This document shows, piece by piece, positions 35,454 through 43,754 of a stretch of 64,000 bases of DNA. A program made the position numbers and the translations under genes. Below the pieces are notes generated by a model that saw only the letters and a program-made list of their open reading frames with translations, had not been told where the DNA came from and did no database searches. The stretch spans positions 62,001 through 126,000 of the forward strand of contig JAMLHJ010000007.1 of NCBI GenBank assembly GCA_023957245.1. Reading direction: 5' to 3'. Position 1 is the first letter of the stretch, and every line of letters starts with the position of its first letter. Source of the stretch: Chitinophagales bacterium (GTDB lineage: Bacteria; Bacteroidota; Bacteroidia; Chitinophagales; JADIYW01).

Positions 35454-36215
35454 TTATTTCTTTTTTAACATGGCTACAAAACCATTCAAAATATTTTGCA
35501 CATGAGGCTGATACCAATGCTCGATTATTTTGTCCAATAGTTGTTCATCATATTCTGATACCTCCTTAATAATATCTTTTTTCAAGTTCAGTTTTGTCTG
35601 ACTCCATGTAGCTTGATCAAATTTTAAATATTGACCCATTTTGCGTTCAGCTGATTCAAGCACTTGTTCAGTAGGAACTACAATATCTACCAATCCTGCA
35701 TCTGAAGCTTGCTGAGGATTCATGAGTCTTCCTTCCATTAAAAATTGATATGCACGATGGCGACCTATCCAAAAAGAATATAGTTCAAAAATATGTCTAG
35801 GAACTACAATACCCACTGGAACTTCATTTAATCCAATTTTATATTGTCCTCCAGCCATAATTCTATAATCACTACAGATGGCAATTATACATCCTCCAGC
35901 TGGTGCGTGCCCTGTGATAGCTGAAATCAATGGTTTTGGAAATGATGTTAATGCAGCTATGACATCCATGAATTTTTGCCAAAATAATCTTGTAGTAGAT
36001 TTGTCATAGGTCATGATTTCTGGCAAGTCTAATCCTGATGAAAAAAAGTTCTCTTTTCCTGAAATAATAACACCTTGTACCGATTTATTATTTTTAAGTT
36101 CTTCAAATAGATTAATTAACTCTTCGAGCATTTTCAGATTCATAGGGTTGGATTTTCCTCTATCCAATGTCACAATACTGTAAGAATCTTTTTGTGTAAG
36201 CTGTAATGTTTCCAT
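35454..36215 (-). CDS. Enoyl-CoA hydratase/isomerase (crotonase) family protein
   Basis: The 253-residue protein has the crotonase core: SGKENFFSSGLDLPEIM near residue 50 and KPLISAITGHAPAGGCIIAICSDYRIMA near 95-122, with the oxyanion-hole Gly. The usual catalytic Glu of the hydratases is not certain: NEVPVGIVVPRH contains a Glu near the expected position. The family acts on acyl-CoA thioesters. It stands between the OmpA/PorP pair (44 bases) and the divergent NDH-2 gene. The precise reaction cannot be told. Confidence 0.88.
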   Translation of the reverse strand: METLQLTQKDSYSIVTLDRGKSNPMNLKMLEELINLFEELKNNKSVQGVIISGKENFFSSGLDLPEIMTYDKSTTRLFWQKFMDVIAALTSFPKPLISAITGHAPAGGCIIAICSDYRIMAGGQYKIGLNEVPVGIVVPRHIFELYSFWIGRHRAYQFLMEGRLMNPQQASDAGLVDIVVPTEQVLESAERKMGQYLKFDQATWSQTKLNLKKDIIKEVSEYDEQLLDKIIEHWYQPHVQNILNGFVAMLKKK

Positions 36216-36315
36216 AAGTGTAATCGTAAGTTAAACGTGTGTAAAAATTAGAAAATATTCTAAGATTATCATAACAAAATCAGCCATTTTTGTTTTAAAT
36301 AATAAAAGAATTCTC

Positions 36316-37599
36316 ATGAATCTCAAATTACCACAAACTACACACAAAAGAATTGTAGTAATCGGCGGTGGTTTTGCTGGAATGAATTTGGCATTGCACC
36401 TTAAAAACACAGACTTTCAGGTTGTATTATTGGACAAACATAATTATCATACTTTTCAGCCTTTATTATATCAGGTGGCAACTGGTGGACTTGAACCTAC
36501 GTCAATTGCTTATCCATTGAGAAAATTGTTAAGGAAAATTCCTAATGCTTTTTTCAGAATTGCTAATGTAGAGAATATTGATACAGATAAAAAGATAATA
36601 TCTACTGATATCGGTAGTTTAGAATATGATATTTTGGTGATAGCAACCGGAACAACTACCAATTTTTTTAATCTTCCTCAAGCGAGTACTGCAAAAATGA
36701 AGTCCTTGAAATCAATTTCTGAAGCTTTGGATTTGAGAAGTTATCTATTGGAAAATTTTGAAATGGCACTATTGGAAGATGATCCTCAAAAGAAACAGGC
36801 ACTTATAAATATTGTCATTGTTGGTGGTGGGCCTACAGGAGTTGAATTGGCAGGAGCTATCGCTGAAATGAAAAATCACATGTTGCCAAGAGATTATAAA
36901 GAGTTGGATTTGACAAAGATGCAAGTACATTTATATGAGGCAACTGATAAATTGTTGGGTCCAATGACCGAAAATTCGAGGGAAAGAGCATTGGAATATT
37001 TGAAGAATTTGAATGTTCAAGTGAATTTGAAAACTGCTGTCAAATCTTATGAAGATGGTGTGTTGTATTTGGGTGAAGGTCAACAATTGCCTACAGAAAC
37101 TGTGATTTGGACGGCAGGTGTTAAAGGGAAATCTCTTCCAGGAATAAATCCTGAAGCTGTCTTGCCCAATGGTCGAATTAAAGTAGATGAGTATAATCAA
37201 GTCCCTTTGTTGAAAGATGTTTATGCTATTGGTGATATATCTTGCATGATAACTGAAAAACTTACTCATGGGCATCCTATGGTAGCTCCCGTTGCAATTC
37301 AGCAAGGAGAATTATTGGCTAAAAATTTCATTCGTAAAGAACAAGGAGAATCTTTAAAGGCGTTTGAATATTTTGATAAGGGTTCAATGGCTACTGTAGG
37401 AAGAAATAAAGCAGTAGTAGATTTTCCAGGTAAGTCTATAAAAATGGGTGGTTTTATGGCTTGGATTGCTTGGATGTTTGTGCATTTGATGTCTTTAGTA
37501 GGCTTTAGAAATAAATTAATAGTCTTGACAGGCTGGGTCTATAATTACTTGAATTATGATAGAGTATTGAGATTGATTATTAGACCTTCTAGAGAATAA
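36316..37599 (+). CDS. Type II NADH:quinone oxidoreductase (NDH-2)-like
   Basis: The 427-residue protein has two dinucleotide-binding folds: FAD-binding VVIGGGFAGMNLALHL near residues 15-30 and NADH-binding IVIVGGGPTGVELAGAI near residue 168-184. The NDH-2 hallmark YHTFQPLLYQVATGGLEPTSIAYPLR is present, followed by TGTTTNFFN. The C-terminal part (GGFMAWIAWMFVHLMSLVGFRNKLIV) forms the amphipathic membrane-attaching segment. NDH-2 transfers electrons from NADH to quinone without pumping protons. It is a single gene, divergent from the enoyl-CoA hydratase-family gene. Confidence 0.92.
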   Translation: MNLKLPQTTHKRIVVIGGGFAGMNLALHLKNTDFQVVLLDKHNYHTFQPLLYQVATGGLEPTSIAYPLRKLLRKIPNAFFRIANVENIDTDKKIISTDIGSLEYDILVIATGTTTNFFNLPQASTAKMKSLKSISEALDLRSYLLENFEMALLEDDPQKKQALINIVIVGGGPTGVELAGAIAEMKNHMLPRDYKELDLTKMQVHLYEATDKLLGPMTENSRERALEYLKNLNVQVNLKTAVKSYEDGVLYLGEGQQLPTETVIWTAGVKGKSLPGINPEAVLPNGRIKVDEYNQVPLLKDVYAIGDISCMITEKLTHGHPMVAPVAIQQGELLAKNFIRKEQGESLKAFEYFDKGSMATVGRNKAVVDFPGKSIKMGGFMAWIAWMFVHLMSLVGFRNKLIVLTGWVYNYLNYDRVLRLIIRPSRE

Positions 37600-37645
37600 G
37601 CAGCAGTTTATTTCTTTTTAAAAACAATAGTCATCTATTTATAGT

Positions 37646-37653
37646 TATTTTTG
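37646..37653 (+). promoter_or_regulatory. Candidate -7 box of the NYN-domain gene
   Basis: TATTTTTG matches TAnnTTTG and lies 34 bases before the NYN gene ATG at 37687. No clear -33 TTG is seen. Confidence 0.4.
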
Positions 37654-37686
37654 ATGTATTGGCAGTAGATGCATTGAATAAATATT

Positions 37687-38457
37687 ATGGAAGATAAAAG
37701 ATTTAATATTGCAGTTTTGGTAGATGGTGATAATGCTCAACCAAAGCTTATTAAAGAAATTGTTGAAGAAGTATCAAAATACGGGAAAGCAACTATTCGT
37801 AGGATATATGGTGATTGGACAAGTGTGCAGATGAATAGCTGGAAATTATTGATAAATCAATATTCTTTCAATCCGATTCAGAAATTTTCTTATACCACAG
37901 GTAAAAACTCGACGGATAGTTCATTGATAATTGATGCGATGGATATTCTTCATGAAGACAATGTAGATGGATTTTGTATCGTTTCTAGTGATAGTGATTA
38001 TACAGGACTTGCCAAAAGAATCAGAGAAGAAGGTATGTTTGTCATGGGAATAGGAGAGAAGAAAACTCCTGAGGCTTTTGTGAAATCTTGCGAAGTTTTT
38101 ACTTATACTGAAAATCTTTTAGCAGAAGACGAGAAGGAAGTTGTATTGATTAAATCGTCAAATACTTCATTGAAATCTGACGCTAAAGTTCAACCCAAAA
38201 AATATGTAAGACTATCTGAAGTTGATTCAAGAAATATTCATAAAGCATATCTTATTTCTCTAAATGATGAAGATGATGATATTTCATATATCTCTCAAAT
38301 AGGAAAAAATATTAAAAAAATAGACCCAAGTTTTGACCCTCGTACTTATGGATATGGTACTTTGAAGAAATTATTTGAAGGGCTAAAAGAATATCAAGTA
38401 ATTAAGAATGAAGTGAATGGATTGGATTATCCGTTGATAAAATATATTGGAGAATAA
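37687..38457 (+). CDS. NYN-domain (PIN-like) predicted RNase with C-terminal LOTUS/OST-HTH-like domain
   Basis: The 256-residue protein has an N-terminal NYN fold: IAVLVDGDNAQPK supplies the first Asp (D14), and FCIVSSDSDYTGLAKRIREEG supplies more acidic residues near 97-105. The C-terminal 80 residues (from RNIHKAYLISLNDED to DYPLIKYIGE) match the LOTUS/OST-HTH-type helix-turn-helix that binds RNA. This NYN-plus-LOTUS pairing is known in bacterial LabA/DUF88 proteins, expected to act on RNA. It is transcribed alone. The substrate is unknown. Confidence 0.88.
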   Translation: MEDKRFNIAVLVDGDNAQPKLIKEIVEEVSKYGKATIRRIYGDWTSVQMNSWKLLINQYSFNPIQKFSYTTGKNSTDSSLIIDAMDILHEDNVDGFCIVSSDSDYTGLAKRIREEGMFVMGIGEKKTPEAFVKSCEVFTYTENLLAEDEKEVVLIKSSNTSLKSDAKVQPKKYVRLSEVDSRNIHKAYLISLNDEDDDISYISQIGKNIKKIDPSFDPRTYGYGTLKKLFEGLKEYQVIKNEVNGLDYPLIKYIGE

Positions 38458-38798
38458 ATAGGCTTGCCCATAGAAAAATGACAGGTAGAAGATTTTCAAA
38501 TGTGAGTTTTTAGACAAAATATAGCTCAAACAATGCATAGAAAATATGGTAAATTGTATGTCGATGGAAGATTCTAATACATAATACTCTACCAAGTTAG
38601 AAGTTGATATAAATGTTGTGATTGACCTAGTTTATATAATTGGGTTATTACAAAACATAACCTTATTTGTAAATTCTCCTATAAGACATTGTCCAAAGTT
38701 ATACTGAGATTGTTGAAATAAGCCAAAAACCTCAAAAGTATTAGACTGCTGTATTTATGGTCTTTTCTAATAGGTGTCATGTGATATATTCAAATGAT
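38458..38798. other. Intergenic region between the NYN gene and the toxin remnant
   Basis: I see no convincing gene, RNA or repeat here. An antisense frame that overlaps the NYN 3' end (38383-38595) has no recognisable content. The region is AT-rich. Confidence 0.5.
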
Positions 38799-39072
38799 TT
38801 AATTATCTCCATAGTGACCCATTGCAGAAACAATAGTTATAGTAACAATATCTTCTTCAACAGAGTAAATCATTCTGTCTTATTCGTCTTGACCAATATC
38901 CTGCGAGTTCATATTTAAGTTGCTCTGGATGTCCTGTGCCTGAGTATGGTGTCTCTTCTAATTCGGAAAGTATCTTTTCAATATTATGGATACTTGCTTT
39001 ATCACCTGATTTGTAATGTTTTTTTAAGTCCTTTTTAGCTTCAGGCTTTATTTCAATCCCAAACTTTCCCAT
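38799..39072 (-). pseudogene. Txe/YoeB-family toxin, frameshifted
   Basis: The first 65 or so codons read MGKFGIEIKPEAKKDLKKHY to GYWSRRI, an N-terminal match to Txe/YoeB mRNA interferases. The frame then ends early with a stop at 38857. Just after RRI, in another frame, DRMIYSVEEDIVTITIVSAMGHYGDN continues the family to a stop at 38799. In relatives about three residues lie between RRI and the next Asp/His-Arg; only one base remains here, consistent with a loss of about 8 bases. The C-terminal catalytic part is therefore out of frame, so the protein is probably inactive. The start overlaps the antitoxin gene by 25 bases. Confidence 0.75.
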
Positions 39073-39266
39073 ATATTGTTAGGATTTACTTTTATGCTTT
39101 TTTGTTTTTCAGCACGCCTTATCTTTGCAACAAAATCTGCATTATAAGGACTTTTGTCTGAAACAATCTCAACTCCTTTATTTTCTTTTGAAAATATTTC
39201 GATTAACTCCTTCAAAGTTTTTCCTGCTTTCGTGCGCTCGTTTATTTTTATGGTTATCGTTGTCAT
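39048..39266 (-). CDS. Antitoxin of a Txe/YoeB-type pair
   Basis: The intact 72-residue frame (MTTITIKINERTKAGKTLKEL...) resembles small DUF2683-type antitoxins found upstream of Txe-like toxins in Bacteroidota. It is acidic and basic in blocks, with a predicted ribbon-like N-terminus and a helical C-terminus. The gene overlaps the start of the frameshifted toxin by 25 bases, the usual coupled order antitoxin-toxin. If the toxin is dead, the antitoxin may be relaxed or act on other targets. The antitoxin call rests on position and resemblance. Confidence 0.7.
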   Translation of the reverse strand: MTTITIKINERTKAGKTLKELIEIFSKENKGVEIVSDKSPYNADFVAKIRRAEKQKSIKVNPNNIWESLGLK

Positions 39267-39616
39267 AACTTTAAAAACTTTATAAATAGAAATGTAATAA
39301 AAATAATTTTTGTTTAATACAATTTACTCTGATACTGTAGATTTCTGAGTCATCAAGATGAAACTGAAAGGCTTGAAAATACCTACAAGCGAACAGAAAT
39401 TTCTCCACCAATGCCAAAGATAAAACATCCAACAATAGTTCCTGCCACGATGAAGTATGGTTTTGTCATTGGGCTAGGTATTACAAAGTATTATTTTTTT
39501 TCTTCTTTGACAAATGACATACTATTTGCAAAGTTGTTATTTAACAAATTGCTAAGTTTTGATTTTTAGTCAACTTATTACTTCAAAAATTCTTAAATTA
39601 TTTATAAATAGTAAAT
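39267..39616. other. Intergenic region upstream of the copper ATPase gene
   Basis: No clear gene or RNA is seen. On the minus strand a 28-codon frame (39383-39469) encodes a hydrophobic stretch (YFIVAGTIVGCFIFGIGGEI) that could be a tiny membrane peptide or a remnant of a membrane gene; I do not call it. The region must hold the antitoxin promoter and that of the ATPase. Confidence 0.4.
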
Positions 39617-42031
39617 ATGTCTGCTCAGATAAAACTTATTTTACCTCTGCCAGTTACTTTGAAAGCTGATGATGCCATTAAAATTGAACAAAAGATTCAA
39701 CAAGTTAAGTCTGTTGTTTGGGCAAAGGTGGATTTGCCTCTTCGTCAATTACATTTGGCCTTACTAGAGAATAATGCTTCTTCCATAGTCGTTTCTGAAT
39801 TGGTATCAATGGGATATGAGATTGATATTGCACAAAAATCTTTTCCCATTTTAGAAATGTCTTGTGCTGCATGTGCTGGGAGTGTTGAACAAATATTGAG
39901 AGAAGTACCAGGAGTGCTAGAAGTCAATGTTAACTATGCATCACAAAAGGGATTAGTAAAATATTTACCACAAGTTGTCGTACCCGAGCAGTTGAAAAAA
40001 TCGGTTCAAGATGGTGGTTATGACTTGTATATCGAGGATAAGGAAGATTCTCTAGAGGAGCTAAAAGAAAATAAATTACAACAAAGTAAAAGGCAATTGA
40101 TTGGTGCTTGGTTATTAGCATTGCCACTATTGGTGATAGGAATGTTCTTTATGGATATGCCTTATGGAGATTATATCATGTGGGTATTATCTACACCGAT
40201 AGTATTTTATTTTGGAAAGCAATTTTTTGTTGGCGCGTGGAAACAATTGAAAAATAAGACTTCCAATATGGACACCTTAGTAGCATTGAGTACTGGTATT
40301 GCTTATGCGTTTAGTGTTTTCAATATGTTATTTCCAGATTTTTGGCAGCGTAGAGGTATGCATGGTCATGTTTATTTTGAAGCAGCTGGAGTTGTTATCG
40401 CATTTATTTTATTAGGGAGATATTTAGAAGAAAATGCAAAAAGTCAAGCTGCGTCATCTATAAAGAAGTTAATGGGACTACAACCCAAAACAGTAAATGT
40501 TGTCCTTGCAAATGGAGATATAAGTGAAACACAGATTGCAGATATTGTTGTAGGAGATATGCTTTTGGCAAAGCCAGGAGAGCGTATAGCTGTTGATGGC
40601 AAGGTGTTAAAAGGAAGTTCTTATGTAGATGAAAGTATGATATCGGGCGAACCTCATCCTGTCAAAAAAGCGATGAATGATGAGGTGTTTGCTGGTACAA
40701 TTAATCAAAAAGGGAGTTTTCAATATCAGGCACAAAAAGTAGGAGCAGAGACAGTTTTGTCGAGGATTATCCGTATGGTAGAAGTGGCACAAGGTAGTAA
40801 AGCTCCAGTGCAAAAGCTAGTAGATAAAATATCTTCCATTTTTGTTCCTATTGTCATATCTATTGCAATATTGGCATTTATTGTTTGGGCAACATTTGGA
40901 GGTGAACAGGGATATGCACAAGGATTTATGGCTTTTGTGACAGTCTTAGTAATTGCTTGTCCATGTGCTTTGGGGTTGGCTACACCTACCGCTTTGATGG
41001 TGGGAATAGGTAAAGGTGCTGAGAATGGAATCTTGATTAAAGATGCTGAGAGTTTGGAAATTGCTCATCAATTAAATTTGGTTGTCTTGGACAAAACAGG
41101 AACCATCACAGAAGGTCATCCATCTGTACAAGATATATTCTGGGTGGATACTACTGAAAAAGATTATCATACGTCGTTATTGTATAGCATAGAACAGTCG
41201 TCAGAACATCCACTTGCTTTAGCAATTGTTAATGCTTTGAAGGAAGATGCAAAATTTATTGACCATTTGACAATTGAAAATATTGTAGGACAAGGTATTA
41301 GAGGAATTGATGGTGATAAAAGATTTTTTATTGGGAATGATAGACTAATGAAAAGCCTTAATATCAATATGCCAGATGCCGTTCGCTCTTGGTTAATGGA
41401 GCAATATCAATATGCTCATACTGTTGTTTATTTCTTTGATACTGAAAAGGTGATTGCAACTATTTCTATTGCTGATAAAATAAAAGGTTCATCTCAAGAT
41501 GCTGTAAAAAATCTCCATGATATGAATATTCAAGTGGCAATGCTGACTGGCGATCAACCTAAAACTGCAGAGTCTGTTGCTCAGCAAGTCAATATTGATA
41601 CTGTGAAATCTCAAGTGCTACCTGAAGAAAAGTTTAGCTATATTCAGGAGATGCAAGCCAAAGGGCATGTTGTCGCTATGGTTGGAGATGGTGTTAATGA
41701 TAGTAGTGCATTAGCTCAAGCTAATATCAGTATAGCGATGGGACATGGAAGTGATGTTGCTATGGAAGTCGCTAAAATAACGATAATATCTTCAGATTTG
41801 AAAAAGATTCCTTTAGCCATTAAACTGTCTAAATTGACTGTCAGAACAATTCGCCAAAACTTATTTTGGGCATTTATTTATAATGTAATTGGTATTCCAA
41901 TAGCAGCTGGTATTTTATATCCAATCAATGGATTTATGCTAGACCCAATGTGGGCAGGTGCTGCTATGGCTCTTAGTTCTGTCAGCGTGGTGTTGAATAG
42001 CTTGAGATTGAAAATAAAGCAAATCAATTAA
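39617..42031 (+). CDS. copA: Copper-translocating P1B-type ATPase
   Basis: The 804-residue protein has an N-terminal region of two HMA-like folds. The first (about 1-70) lacks a CxxC motif; the second has MSCAAC with C83 and C86. Eight membrane segments include CPC at 448-450 (VIACPCALGLATPTALM). The phosphorylated Asp is D492 in DKTGTITEG. The A-domain motif is SGEP (DESMISGEPHPVKK), and the hinge is MVGDGVNDSSALAQ. The family exports Cu(I) from the cytoplasm. The terminal HMA lost its metal-binding Cys pair, leaving one functional N-domain. It overlaps cdd tail to tail by 4 bases. Confidence 0.95.
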   Translation: MSAQIKLILPLPVTLKADDAIKIEQKIQQVKSVVWAKVDLPLRQLHLALLENNASSIVVSELVSMGYEIDIAQKSFPILEMSCAACAGSVEQILREVPGVLEVNVNYASQKGLVKYLPQVVVPEQLKKSVQDGGYDLYIEDKEDSLEELKENKLQQSKRQLIGAWLLALPLLVIGMFFMDMPYGDYIMWVLSTPIVFYFGKQFFVGAWKQLKNKTSNMDTLVALSTGIAYAFSVFNMLFPDFWQRRGMHGHVYFEAAGVVIAFILLGRYLEENAKSQAASSIKKLMGLQPKTVNVVLANGDISETQIADIVVGDMLLAKPGERIAVDGKVLKGSSYVDESMISGEPHPVKKAMNDEVFAGTINQKGSFQYQAQKVGAETVLSRIIRMVEVAQGSKAPVQKLVDKISSIFVPIVISIAILAFIVWATFGGEQGYAQGFMAFVTVLVIACPCALGLATPTALMVGIGKGAENGILIKDAESLEIAHQLNLVVLDKTGTITEGHPSVQDIFWVDTTEKDYHTSLLYSIEQSSEHPLALAIVNALKEDAKFIDHLTIENIVGQGIRGIDGDKRFFIGNDRLMKSLNINMPDAVRSWLMEQYQYAHTVVYFFDTEKVIATISIADKIKGSSQDAVKNLHDMNIQVAMLTGDQPKTAESVAQQVNIDTVKSQVLPEEKFSYIQEMQAKGHVVAMVGDGVNDSSALAQANISIAMGHGSDVAMEVAKITIISSDLKKIPLAIKLSKLTVRTIRQNLFWAFIYNVIGIPIAAGILYPINGFMLDPMWAGAAMALSSVSVVLNSLRLKIKQIN

Positions 42032-42510
42032 AAATCACTAGCTCCAAAATAAAAAGGCATCAAGTCTTTGACGGCATCAAATCTTAAAATCGGACCTTGC
42101 TCTCCTTGCATCAATACTCGAATATTTTGATTCTGAATTTCTTCAGATTCCAATAGTACTTGACGACAAATTCCACATGGCGCAGCAGGTTGATTGACAA
42201 GTTTGATTTCACTTCTCACTCTGATGGCAATCATTATTATTTTTTTATCTGGAGCAATAGCCACTTTAGCTGATAAGGCAGTCCTCTCTGCACAAAATCC
42301 CACTGGGAAAGATGCGTTTTCTTGATTGCTACCTTCTATTATACTGCCATCATCTAATAATAAGGCAGCTCCAACTCTAAATTTGGAATAGGGTGAATGA
42401 CTACTTAGTGTTGCATGTTCTGCTGCTGCAAGTAATGTGCTCTCTTCTTGACTACATTCATCTGCATTTCTTGCTAGGAAGTAATTGATTTTTAATGATT
42501 TATTTTCCAA
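42028..42510 (-). CDS. cdd: Cytidine deaminase
   Basis: The 160-residue protein has the zinc-dependent deaminase core: the substrate Glu-bearing block (CAERTALSAKVA, Glu near residue 79) and PCGICRQVL (two Cys ligands near 114-117), plus the first Cys in the block GFCAERTA. YSKFRVGAALLLDDG at about 43 is the conserved opening. It deaminates cytidine and deoxycytidine to uridine forms in pyrimidine salvage. The gene starts 2 bases after the NUDIX stop and ends by overlapping the convergent copper ATPase gene by 4 bases. It is the last of a four-gene cluster. Confidence 0.94.
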   Translation of the reverse strand: MENKSLKINYFLARNADECSQEESTLLAAAEHATLSSHSPYSKFRVGAALLLDDGSIIEGSNQENASFPVGFCAERTALSAKVAIAPDKKIIMIAIRVRSEIKLVNQPAAPCGICRQVLLESEEIQNQNIRVLMQGEQGPILRFDAVKDLMPFYFGASDF

Positions 42511-42512
42511 AA

Positions 42513-43067
42513 TTATTTTCTTTTTTCTTGTTCTAAAATATGATACTTTAATAGTGCAACAATTGACATGCTATCAGTAATTTCTCCATTTAATGCCATA
42601 TTGATTGCTGTTTGAATGGGTATCTTTTTTCGTTCTATAATTTCTGTTTCGTCTAATTTTCCTTCAAGTGGATACAAATCTCTTGCCACATAAATATAAG
42701 CTGTTTCATCTGTAACAGAATTTGAATTATGTAATTTAGCAATTAGTTCCCATTGATGAGCACCCAGACCTACTTCTTCTGAAAGTTCTTTCTGTGCTGC
42801 TTCTAAAGGGTCTTGTGGAATTAATGCACCACCTTCAGGGATTTCCCAACTATACTCATCAATAGTGTATCTATATTGCCCTACTAACCAGGTGTTATCT
42901 TCTTCATCAATAGGGATAATACCTACTGCGATATTTTTAAAATGAACTTTCCCATAGATTCCAGGATTTCCATTAGGAATTAAAACATCTTCATGGGTGA
43001 GTGTAATCCAAGGATTGTCATATACTTGAGTCTTTTTTAAAGTTTTCCAAGGATTATTTGTTTCCAT
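42513..43067 (-). CDS. NUDIX hydrolase, ADP-ribose-pyrophosphatase-like
   Basis: The ATG at 43067 gives 184 residues (METNNPWKTL). The family block SWEIPEGGALIPQDPLEAA and KELSEEVGL carry the NUDIX box (near residues 82-104), with Lys where Arg is typical (KELSEEVGL). The strands WLVGQYRYT match NudF/NUDIX proteins active on ADP-ribose or nucleotide sugars. The true substrate is open. It overlaps the sirtuin stop by 14 bases and precedes cdd by 2 bases, so the cluster is tightly coupled. An earlier in-frame Met (43103) would overlap the sirtuin more and is less likely. Confidence 0.85.
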   Translation of the reverse strand: METNNPWKTLKKTQVYDNPWITLTHEDVLIPNGNPGIYGKVHFKNIAVGIIPIDEEDNTWLVGQYRYTIDEYSWEIPEGGALIPQDPLEAAQKELSEEVGLGAHQWELIAKLHNSNSVTDETAYIYVARDLYPLEGKLDETEIIERKKIPIQTAINMALNGEITDSMSIVALLKYHILEQEKRK

Positions 43068-43752
43068 ATTTTTTGATAAGTTGATTAACAATATTTTGAA
43101 CACCTATAGTAGCTTTTTCAGCTATAGTTTCAAATGAAAATGTATTTGTCATATTATCAGCATTGGGGTCTATTAAGTATTTGGGTATTTCAAAACTTGC
43201 ATATCTCGATAATCCTGCTGCAGGATATACTTGTAGAGAAGTGCCAATGACAATTAAAATATCTGCTCTTTTTACTACCTCAATAGCTTCTTCTATCTTA
43301 GGAACACTTTCACCAAACCATACAATATGTGGTCGGAGTTGATGCCCATCTTTGCCTTTATCACCTATGAAAATATCTTTATCCCAATTGACTATCAAGT
43401 CTGGATTTTTTACGCTACGAGCTTTTCTTAATTCTCCATGAAGGTGAATAATATTTGAACTCCCAGCTCTTTCATGCAGGTCGTCAACGTTTTGAGTGAT
43501 GATTTGTACTTTAAAATATTGTTCCAAGTCTGCCAAAGCTTTATGAGCAGAATTGGGTTGACAAGCCAATAATTGTCTTCTTCTGAGATTGTAAAAGTTT
43601 AATACTAATTCGGGATTATCTTCAAATCCTTCAATACTTGCAACATCTTCTATTTTATGATTTTCCCATAGTCCATCTGCATCTCTAAACGTTTTAATGC
43701 CACTTTCTGCACTGATTCCTGCTCCAGTAAGTACAACAATATTTTTTGCCAT
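43054..43752 (-). CDS. Sirtuin, NAD-dependent protein deacylase, no zinc Cys
   Basis: The 232-residue protein has the NAD-binding motifs: GAGISAESGIKTFRDADGLW (residues 10-29), TQNVDDLHERAG (86-97) and LHGE with the catalytic His at about 105. Y54 and R57 in FYNLRRR match the Tyr-x-x-Arg signature of sirtuins that prefer succinyl- or malonyl-lysine. The zinc-ribbon region between LHGE and PHIVWFGE has no Cys at all, unlike classical sirtuins. It lies between nnr and the NUDIX gene; the sirtuin product ADP-ribose derivatives could be NUDIX substrates. Confidence 0.9.
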   Translation of the reverse strand: MAKNIVVLTGAGISAESGIKTFRDADGLWENHKIEDVASIEGFEDNPELVLNFYNLRRRQLLACQPNSAHKALADLEQYFKVQIITQNVDDLHERAGSSNIIHLHGELRKARSVKNPDLIVNWDKDIFIGDKGKDGHQLRPHIVWFGESVPKIEEAIEVVKRADILIVIGTSLQVYPAAGLSRYASFEIPKYLIDPNADNMTNTFSFETIAEKATIGVQNIVNQLIKKYGNK

Positions 43753-43754
43753 AT

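Noticed and set aside
38383-38595. Minus-strand frame overlapping the NYN gene end
   Set aside because: No homology that I recognise, strongly AT-driven composition and no neighbour to support it.
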